Below, piece after piece: positions 6,441 through 11,184 of a stretch of 11,184 nucleotides of DNA (positions are counted from its first letter, which is position 1; each line of letters begins with the position of its first letter). The position numbers and the translations under genes were made by a program. The notes under the pieces were generated by a model that was not told the DNA's origin, did no database searches, and was given only the letters and a program-made list of their open reading frames with translations. This stretch comes from QQUD01 sp039029915. GTDB lineage: Bacteria; Chloroflexota; Anaerolineae; Promineifilales; Promineifilaceae. The stretch lies in the NCBI GenBank assembly GCA_039029915.1, contig JBCCFD010000251.1:1-11184 (forward strand), in the 5' to 3' direction.

Positions 6441-6550
6441 AAACGAAGTTCCTGCTCTGAATAAAATGGTGGCCATAAACTTCGTTTCCCCGAGGCCCCG
6501 AAGCTTTTATCTAACAAAGTTTTCAGTTTAGAAACTTCGGAACACTTAAC
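6441..6550. repeat. 110-bp structured repeat, copy 2
   Basis: Same length and orientation as 4511-4620, 84% identical by hand alignment. Of the 18 differences, none falls in the 20 bases of stem 1, 9 fall in its loop, and 5 in the loop of hairpin 2. In hairpin 2 two changes (TT to CC at the base) shorten the stem, and one keeps pairing through a G-U. It lies between acoB and acoC, so the two copies flank the acoC-SnoaL segment. Confidence 0.85.
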
Positions 6551-6563
6551 ATTAGAACCTCAA

Positions 6564-6609
6564 TCAAGTATTCAATATCCATTTGTTAAATTGAATACCG
6601 AATACTTGA
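6564..6609. repeat. Inverted repeat downstream of acoB
   Basis: TCAAGTATTC (6564-6573) and GAATACTTGA (6600-6609) are perfect 10-bp inverted copies with a 26-base loop, 31 bases after the acoB stop. The sequence TATTCAAT/ATTGAATA inside allows a second, slipped pairing. No U run follows on the minus strand, so it looks like an RNA stability or processing hairpin and not a full terminator. Confidence 0.55.
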
Positions 6610-6640
6610 AGGGATTCTTGATTTATTACCCAAACGTTTC

Positions 6641-7651
6641 CTAACTTTCGATCAGCTCTTTCACGTTATTTATAATTCGATCAATGGTTGGTATTACATG
6701 CTGCTCCATTGGTCGACTATATGGAATAGGGACATCGGGAACGGCGAGCCGTTTTGGTGGGGCATCCAAATAATCCAAGGCATCTTCGGCTATAATGGCA
6801 ACGAGTTCCCCGGACATGCCATAACTTAAATAATCTTCGTCCACAATCAATACGCGGTGGGTCTTTTTGACCGAGTTAATTATTGTTTCACGGTCTAATG
6901 GCACCAACGTGCGAAGATCAATGACTTCTGCACTAATCCCTTCTTCTGCTAGTTTTTCTGCAGCATCTAAACAACGATGAACCATTAATGAAACAGTTAA
7001 AATCGTTACATCACTTCCTTCATGTTTGATATCTGCTTTCCCAAATGGAATCGTATAAGATTCTTCTGGAACATGGCCGGTTGCTCGTGGATTTGGAGTC
7101 ATCCAGCCTAGCCCTTGTCCGCCCTTGTGGAAAAAGAACATAACTGGACTATCATCACGAATAGCCTGTGTCATTAATCCTTTTGCATCGTAGGGACTCG
7201 CAGGGATGACCACTTTGATCCCTGGCGTATGAGCAAACAAGCTGTATAAGCATTGTGAATGTTGCGCTGCATCGCTGTAGCTACCCCCGATTGCAGCCAT
7301 TAAGACCATCGGAATTTTTGTGTTTCCGCCGGACATGTAATGAATTTTTGCCATATGATTGTAGATTTGGTCCATTCCCGCACCGAAAAAGTCAACGAAC
7401 ATCAATTCCGCAATTGGACGCATACCTTCGGTTGCTGCGCCTACGGCCGTTCCAATAAAACCCATTTCTGAAATCGGTGTGTCAATAATGCGTTCTGGTC
7501 CAAATTTTTGTAGAAGCCCCTCGGTGGCCCCAAAAATCCCGCCGTAGGCACCAATATCTTCACCAAGAACGAACACGCTTTCATCTCGTTCCATTTCCTG
7601 TGCAATTGCCTCAGCCATCGCCTTTGAGGTTGTTAATAATCTTTCAGACAT
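6641..7651 (-). CDS. acoB: Acetoin dehydrogenase E1 component, beta subunit
   Basis: 336 residues from ATG 7651, with AAGGAA about ten bases upstream; a GTG ten codons earlier (7681) has no ribosome binding site. It pairs with AcoA as the alpha2-beta2, thiamine-diphosphate-dependent E1 that cleaves acetoin and acetylates the E2 lipoyl arm. Hallmarks: VLGEDIGAYGGIF (28-40); DTPISEMGFIGTAVGAA (57-73), in which Glu62 is the usual TPP-activating glutamate; ELMFVDFFGAGMDQIYNHMAKIHYMSGG (82-109), whose FVDFFG wording is typical of AcoB and not of pyruvate E1 beta; AAQHSQ with His131; and the C-terminal transketolase domain (VIDLRTLVPLD, 243-253; VDEDYLSYGMSGEL). It contains one ACGGCCGT octamer (7443-7450). 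It follows acoA after 123 bp that hold a short ORF, and precedes acoC after a repeat-filled 265 bp. Confidence 0.93.
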   Translation of the reverse strand: MSERLLTTSKAMAEAIAQEMERDESVFVLGEDIGAYGGIFGATEGLLQKFGPERIIDTPISEMGFIGTAVGAATEGMRPIAELMFVDFFGAGMDQIYNHMAKIHYMSGGNTKIPMVLMAAIGGSYSDAAQHSQCLYSLFAHTPGIKVVIPASPYDAKGLMTQAIRDDSPVMFFFHKGGQGLGWMTPNPRATGHVPEESYTIPFGKADIKHEGSDVTILTVSLMVHRCLDAAEKLAEEGISAEVIDLRTLVPLDRETIINSVKKTHRVLIVDEDYLSYGMSGELVAIIAEDALDYLDAPPKRLAVPDVPIPYSRPMEQHVIPTIDRIINNVKELIES

Positions 7652-7671
7652 CGTAATTATTTCCTTCAAAA

Positions 7672-7728
7672 TTAGTGGCACTTGTGCAGGGCCACCTCAT
7701 TTATTTTTTGGATGTGCGATTTACACAT
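7672..7728 (-). CDS. 18-residue Cys/His-rich small ORF between acoA and acoB
   Basis: ATG 7728, TAA 7672, predicted peptide MCKSHIQKINEVALHKCH. The start is preceded by GGAAGGAGAC at good spacing (an adjacent ATG at 7731 is too close), which is the strongest ribosome binding site in the window. The peptide has a C-x2-H near the start and H-x-C-H at the end, so it could bind a metal. It could also be a translated leader that couples acoA and acoB translation, or a relic of an earlier acoB start. It ends 20 bases before the acoB ATG. Too short for any family assignment. Confidence 0.4.
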   Translation of the reverse strand: MCKSHIQKINEVALHKCH

Positions 7729-7774
7729 CATGTCTCCTTCCGACAAGTTACTTACAAAAATATCTTCCTGGCTT

Positions 7775-8761
7775 TTAAGCAAAGACGTGGTCCAATGCTT
7801 CCTCAGGTGCCGGGTATGGACTTTCTCTTGCAAATTGCTCAGCTGCCATAACGCGATCGTTCATTTCAGTTTGAATTGCCTCAGCCTCTGCATCAGATAG
7901 CCATCCTTGGTCCTTCAGTTGGCCACCTAAAATATTTATTGGATCTTTTTCTTTCCAACTTTCCTTTTCATTTTCTTGTAAATAGCCTTCAGCATCCCCT
8001 TCAAAATGCCCCCGAAAACGGTAGCAAATGGCTTCGACCAGTGTTGGACCTTCTCCGTTTCGAGCGCGATTCACAGCTTCTTGTGCAGCTTCGTAAACAG
8101 CAACAGCGTCTTGCCCGTCAACTTGGACAGCCGGAATTCCGTAAGCCGCTCCTCTTTCTGCATTGCTACGAACTGAAGTTGAGGCTTCTTTTGGCACAGA
8201 GATGGCGTATAAGTTATCTTCAACAACAAATACAACAGGTAAATCCCATAGTGCTGCTAAATTTAGCGATTCATGAAACGCGCCAATATTTGCTGCTCCT
8301 TCACCAAAAAAGGAAACTGCAACTCGGTTTTCTTTTTTCATTTTTATAGCTAATGCAGCACCAACAGCATGCGGAATACCACCTCCAACAATGCCGCCGC
8401 AACCAAAGTGAATTGAAGGATCAAACAAATGCATGTGCCCGCCTTTACCCTGACAGAATCCAGTTTTCTTACCAAAAATTTCGGCCATCATTGGGTTGAG
8501 GTCGACCCCTTTAGCAATCATGTGGCCGTGAGGGCGGTGGGTGCTAGTTACAGGATCATCTTTATTAAGATGCGCACATACACCCGCTGCAACAGCCTCC
8601 TGTCCTGTATACAAGTGCATTTCGCCTGGAATAGGGCCGGCAGCAATATCAAATGCAGGCAGTTTATCCTCGTAATAGATAACGCCTAATCGTTCTTCAA
8701 AGGTCCGAATGAGCACGATATCACGGTAAAGATCCAGCATGGTTTCTTTATCTAAAGACAT
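7775..8761 (-). CDS. acoA: Acetoin dehydrogenase E1 component, alpha subunit
   Basis: 328 residues; ATG 8761 has AAGGAGA upstream. It is the catalytic TPP-binding subunit of the E1 heterotetramer with AcoB. Order of features: N-terminal helix LYRDIVLIRTFEERL (11-25); LYTGQEAVAAGVCAHL; STHRPHGHMIAKG (73-85), with the His pair usual near TPP; GKGGHMHLF (106-113); GGIVGGGIPHAVGAALA; the TPP/Mg motif GEGAANIGAFHESLNLAALW (153-172) continuing to EDN (181-183); and the serine-containing loop STSVRSNAERGAAYGIP (194-210), which in mitochondrial relatives is phosphorylated. The TPP motif has Glu154 where the consensus is GDG, and DN (182-183) where NN is usual. Both are conservative and the first also occurs in related enzymes, so activity is expected. 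198 bp separate it from acoX, with a hairpin and a candidate promoter between. Confidence 0.93.
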   Translation of the reverse strand: MSLDKETMLDLYRDIVLIRTFEERLGVIYYEDKLPAFDIAAGPIPGEMHLYTGQEAVAAGVCAHLNKDDPVTSTHRPHGHMIAKGVDLNPMMAEIFGKKTGFCQGKGGHMHLFDPSIHFGCGGIVGGGIPHAVGAALAIKMKKENRVAVSFFGEGAANIGAFHESLNLAALWDLPVVFVVEDNLYAISVPKEASTSVRSNAERGAAYGIPAVQVDGQDAVAVYEAAQEAVNRARNGEGPTLVEAICYRFRGHFEGDAEGYLQENEKESWKEKDPINILGGQLKDQGWLSDAEAEAIQTEMNDRVMAAEQFARESPYPAPEEALDHVFA

Positions 8762-8801
8762 TTGTTTTCTCCTTTTTATGTTTGCTAAAATGGGCGGGTG
8801 A

Positions 8802-8829
8802 GTTATATTATGAAGCTTGGCAAACGCAA
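8802..8829 (-). promoter_or_regulatory. Weak candidate internal promoter for acoA
   Basis: On the minus strand TTGCGT (8824-8829) and TATAAC (8802-8807) are 16 bp apart, 40 bp before the acoA start. They match 3 of 6 and 5 of 6 consensus bases. No sigma-54 type GG/GC pair at -24/-12, as known for several acoABC operons, was found here. Upstream at 8848-8869 the octamer half-site ATTTCAA occurs twice 15 bp apart and resembles half of the IclR palindrome. Confidence 0.25.
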
Positions 8830-8885
8830 GATAGCCTTCCTATTGAGATTTCAATGGAACGGATTTCAAACGTTTTGCTAGCTCT

Positions 8886-8925
8886 GAGGGATACCGTCTG
8901 CCCGCCAAGATAGCCGGTATCCCTC
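8886..8925. repeat. Strong inverted repeat between acoX and acoA
   Basis: GAGGGATACCG (8886-8896) and CGGTATCCCTC (8915-8925) are perfect 11-bp inverted copies around an 18-base loop. On the plus strand it is followed by TTTTTATTTT, so it looks like a terminator for rightward, antisense transcription. On the minus strand, the operon direction, no U run follows, so it should act as a hairpin protecting the iclR-acoX message or tuning read-through. The decamer CAAGATAGCC in its loop region (8906-8915) recurs at 8827-8836. Confidence 0.65.
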
Positions 8926-8959
8926 TTTTTATTTTCTTTATATTTAATCGGTAGAAGCT

Positions 8960-9946
8960 TTAGTTAATAAATAGACCTGCCTGACTAGCCGCTGCTAACA
9001 CGGCCGTTACATTAACGACGTGGGGGCCATTTTGACTAAACCGGACTTCAATCTTTTCCCCTTGCTTTATTGGTATTTCCCGTTCACCGTCCAAAGCCAA
9101 TACACATGGATAAGTTGTAATTGTTTTTTTATCCCCTACGTTAAGCTTGTGTACAGATTTAACTCCTAGCTTTGTTACTAAGCCCGGAGCAATTGGAGCT
9201 AAAACTGGTTGTCCATTCCTTCCTATTTCTAACCACATACCGCTTTTCCCATTAGTTATTGCCTGAGGCAAATTACCCCCAATTGCTGATGCACCAATCG
9301 TACCTGGTCGAGGATGAGCCAAAACAACAGTTTGTATTTTTTTAGAATCCCAGATGGCACCACTTGCTACAAACCGCTCAGCATAGGCCACTATATCTAC
9401 CAAAGCAAAGTCAATAAGCTCATCATTTCTGAAGACATCCAGTCGAGGTGCCAATCGCACACCTGCTTCACGAGCCCCTGGAGTTCGTAAAGCTACTACT
9501 GCTGCTGCCATTCCAGCTAAGGTTCCCTCAATCATTATCGGAAAAGCGTTGTTTGTGCCTGTTGAAATTGGAACCAAAGGAACTAAATTGCATCCTTTGG
9601 CAACGGCTCGATTCGTCCCATCACCTCCAAGGGTCACAATACAGCCCACGCCTGCATCAGCAAGCATTTTTGCCGCATGGGTCGAATCAATCGCTTTATG
9701 TTTTAAGGGCATATCCAACATTTCAACCGCAAGAGATAAATTTGCCTTTTTACATGCCTCTTGTACTAAAAATGATCGGTCGGGCATCGCTAAAACATTT
9801 TTGATACCGAGGGCATCAATGCCTAGTAATACTCGCCTAATGATATTGATTTTTTCATTATTGTTGAATACGGTGGCGTGGGTGACAAGTCTTCGAATAT
9901 CCTTTCCTGATGATGGATTGGCGATGATTCCGATTGAAAATGTCAT
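8960..9946 (-). CDS. acoX: AcoX, NAD-kinase-like acetoin catabolism protein
   Basis: 328 residues. It belongs to the ATP-NAD kinase/AcoX family, whose founding member is the first gene of acoXABC in Cupriavidus necator; its biochemical role is not established. Visible features: IGIIANPSSGKDIRRL (5-20), the nucleotide-binding N-terminus typical of AcoX; VFNNNEKINIIRRVLLG; the kinase motif LGGDGTNR (106-113); and PISTGTNNAFP (126-136). The C-terminal half is a beta-rich domain with IGASAIGGNLPQ (217-228) and LALDGEREIPI (283-293), matching the NAD-kinase fold. The start ATG overlaps the IclR stop as ATGA (9943-9946), and GAGGG lies directly before it, so translation is coupled to the regulator. 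One ACGGCCGT octamer lies at 9000-9007. Whether it phosphorylates NAD or another substrate is unknown. Confidence 0.9.
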   Translation of the reverse strand: MTFSIGIIANPSSGKDIRRLVTHATVFNNNEKINIIRRVLLGIDALGIKNVLAMPDRSFLVQEACKKANLSLAVEMLDMPLKHKAIDSTHAAKMLADAGVGCIVTLGGDGTNRAVAKGCNLVPLVPISTGTNNAFPIMIEGTLAGMAAAVVALRTPGAREAGVRLAPRLDVFRNDELIDFALVDIVAYAERFVASGAIWDSKKIQTVVLAHPRPGTIGASAIGGNLPQAITNGKSGMWLEIGRNGQPVLAPIAPGLVTKLGVKSVHKLNVGDKKTITTYPCVLALDGEREIPIKQGEKIEVRFSQNGPHVVNVTAVLAAASQAGLFIN

Positions 9947-10794
9947 CCCTCTTTCTCTAATAGATTATTTGTATTTACATACCCTAAAATGCTTAATGTT
10001 CGAGAGGCTGAATTAGCAGCTTGCTTAACGTTTGATATTAAAAATGAGCTGTTTTTTTCAGAGCGATGAGCGGGAAGAGAGATTGCTATAGATGCAATAA
10101 CATTTCCTCGAGCATCAAAAATTGGTGCTCCAATACAATGGACCTCTTGCATAAATTCACAAAGATCCAGAGCATATCCCTTTTGTCTAACTTGAATTAA
10201 ATACTTTTTTAGAGAGCCTAAGTCTGGAATAGTATTTACAGTGTAAGCGGTTAATTGTCGCATATCAAAATACTGGTCTATTTGCTCAATAGGAAGATAT
10301 GCTAAAATCGCTTTGCCCAAAGCACTGGCGTGATTACCCTCAATAAAACCTACATGTATTGATTTGACGAGGACTGTTTTATCTGCTTCAACAATATGGG
10401 CGATTGCGATCTCTTGTCCATCCCATACGGAAAGATATGAAGTTTCTTCTGTTAATTCTTTCAATCGTTTGACGTGAGGTTTTAAATGTTTAATTATTTG
10501 AAATGGGGAGGGTTGTAAATAGGTTGGATAGGTGATTTTTCCGCTGGCGCGGAATTGAAGAGTATGAGGGTCTTTTACAAGGTAGCCTTCATGCTCCAAA
10601 GTGTTGAGCAGATGATAGCATGTGCTTATATTAAGTCTTAGCTCAAGGCTGATTTGTTTAGCATTTAGCCCGTCAGGAAAATTTGCCAAAAGTTCTATAA
10701 TGCGAAATGCTCGCTGAACAGAACCAATCATGTCCTTTTTGGGGTTTTTATTAGATGAGAGAGGTTTTGGGGGGGAAAGCTCCAAATTCTTCAT
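9943..10794 (-). CDS. IclR-family transcriptional regulator, probable controller of the aco operon
   Basis: 283 residues. The first 21 are a polar Lys/Pro/Ser tail. The winged helix-turn-helix (about 22-85) reads IGSVQRAFRIIELL... LNAKQISLELRLNISTCYHLLNTLEHEGYL, the IclR pattern. The effector-binding domain (about 95-275) has VWDGQEIAIAHI, the characteristic GNHASALGKAILAYLP (153-168), and GYALDLCEFMQEVHCIGAPIFDARGNVIASIAISLP (206-241). Start: ATG 10794 with GGAAG nine bases upstream; an internal Met22 would remove only the disordered tail. It is the first gene of the transcript and overlaps acoX by 4 bp, so it is likely autoregulated and tuned by acetoin or a breakdown product (inference). 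Known aco operons are usually governed by the sigma-54 activator AcoR, so IclR control would be a different solution. Two identical palindromes lie upstream. Confidence 0.92.
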   Translation of the reverse strand: MKNLELSPPKPLSSNKNPKKDMIGSVQRAFRIIELLANFPDGLNAKQISLELRLNISTCYHLLNTLEHEGYLVKDPHTLQFRASGKITYPTYLQPSPFQIIKHLKPHVKRLKELTEETSYLSVWDGQEIAIAHIVEADKTVLVKSIHVGFIEGNHASALGKAILAYLPIEQIDQYFDMRQLTAYTVNTIPDLGSLKKYLIQVRQKGYALDLCEFMQEVHCIGAPIFDARGNVIASIAISLPAHRSEKNSSFLISNVKQAANSASRTLSILGYVNTNNLLEKEG

Positions 10795-10810
10795 ATAATA
10801 ATCTTCCTTG

Positions 10811-10827
10811 ATTTCAAATAATGAAAT
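10811..10827. promoter_or_regulatory. IclR-type palindromic operator, proximal copy
   Basis: ATTTCAAATAATGAAAT has perfect 6-bp half-sites ATTTCA/TGAAAT around a 5-base spacer. It ends 17 bp upstream of the IclR start and is identical to 10885-10901. Size and symmetry suit an IclR dimer. Assignment by position, not by experiment. Confidence 0.6.
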
Positions 10828-10849
10828 AGCATGTAAATAATCTACTTGT

Positions 10850-10877
10850 ATACTACATACAATTAGCTTATCGGCAA
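10850..10877 (-). promoter_or_regulatory. Candidate promoter of the iclR-aco operon, between the two palindromes
   Basis: On the minus strand TTGCCG (10872-10877) and TAGTAT (10850-10855) are 16 bp apart, both 4 of 6 to consensus. Weak alone, but it lies exactly between the two operator-like palindromes. Confidence 0.3.
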
Positions 10878-10884
10878 GCCAATT

Positions 10885-10901
10885 ATTTCAAATAATGAAA
10901 T
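10885..10901. promoter_or_regulatory. IclR-type palindromic operator, distal copy
   Basis: Identical 17-bp palindrome, centre 74 bp from the proximal copy. That is close to seven helical turns, so dimers on both sites would face the same side of the DNA and could join by looping over the promoter. Confidence 0.6.
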
Positions 10902-10961
10902 CTTAGTGTCTAGAGTGAAAATATTTGCTTTTTAAATGGCTTCGTAACAAATGTTGAAAAT

Positions 10962-10998
10962 AAAAAAACCTCCATACCGAAAGATATGGTTTTTTTTT
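10962..10998. terminator. Strong, probably bidirectional rho-independent terminator
   Basis: AAAAAAACC (10962-10970, with the first A run at 10962-10968) pairs with GGTTTTTTT (from 10988), with inner ATA/TAT pairs beyond a small bulge. A run of nine T (10990-10998) ends the plus strand copy and seven T follow on the minus strand. It insulates the IclR regulatory region from whatever lies to the right, most likely ending a leftward gene outside the window. Confidence 0.65.
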
Positions 10999-11184
10999 CA
11001 TACTTTACAGGCAGAAATTATCGCGGGAAGAAAAAGTTGCGAAATTTCCTAGGGAAGATTATGCAGGGTTAATACAGTCAGGAAATGTCAGTAAACAAAT
11101 TGTGACGTTCCACTCTATTTGGAGTACACCCTTTTTTTGTAGTATTCATACTTCTGAGAATTGTGAAACTTTGAAATAACTATT
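10999..11184. other. Right-end stretch without a supportable gene
   Basis: A plus-strand frame is open to TAA 11177-11179 but has no ATG and runs back into the terminator. A 23-codon minus-strand frame begins near 11149 without a ribosome binding site. No repeats or IS ends are recognised. Confidence 0.4.

Noticed and set aside
8760..8960. TPP riboswitch upstream of the TPP-dependent E1 genes
   Set aside because: The conserved CUGAGA and ACCUGAUC-type elements are absent; only a plain hairpin was found.
8760..8960. Sigma-54 promoter for acoABC, as in classical acetoin operons
   Set aside because: No TGGCAC-N5-TTGC type match was seen on the minus strand.
10964..11179. A plus-strand open frame of about 70 codons at the right end
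   Set aside because: No ATG or plausible alternative start; its upstream part is the terminator hairpin itself.

Overview
The window is bacterial. It has compact genes, purine-rich ribosome binding sites and rho-independent-type hairpins, and holds two unrelated metabolic loci separated near base 3,710. The left locus looks somewhat richer in G+C than the right one by eye. The octamer ACGGCCGT occurs seven times. The mix of a sugar ABC importer, a DeoR regulator followed in frame by a sugar-binding domain, and this iterated palindrome made me think of Chloroflexota (Anaerolineae-like), but nothing here proves the phylum and I hold that at low confidence.

Left locus (1-3707): a ribose/xylose-type sugar ABC importer is read leftwards: a double-ABC ATPase (380-1870), then the permease (1-302, cut by the window edge). 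Divergent from it is a DeoR-family repressor (2031-2819). Between them lie five tandem 10-bp repeats that look like an operator. The repressor frame ends at a TAA inside a near-perfect 34-bp palindrome. The same frame then continues without a break as a LacI/periplasmic-binding-protein type sugar-binding domain (2820-3707) with no signal peptide and no convincing start. It reads as one two-sensor regulator split by a stop codon.

Middle (3708-4620): a leftward 150-residue conserved protein of unknown function, then a gene-poor stretch with a terminator hairpin and the first copy of a 110-bp structured repeat.

Right locus (4620-10794, all leftward): an acetoin dehydrogenase type operon in transcription order: iclR-type regulator, acoX, acoA (E1 alpha), acoB (E1 beta), acoC (E2), and a SnoaL/NTF2-like small protein. 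IclR and acoX overlap by 4 bp. acoA and acoB encode the TPP-dependent E1. acoC has one lipoyl domain, two tandem E3-binding domains and the catalytic domain. No dihydrolipoamide dehydrogenase (E3) is in the window. The second copy of the 110-bp repeat sits between acoB and acoC, so the acoC-SnoaL segment is flanked by direct repeats. A short Cys/His-rich ORF with a strong ribosome binding site lies between acoA and acoB. Two identical 17-bp palindromes upstream of the IclR gene are the best candidates for its operator.

Right edge (10795-11184): regulatory DNA for the IclR gene, a strong terminator hairpin, and about 190 bases without a supportable gene. No rRNA, tRNA, CRISPR array or intact insertion sequence was seen.
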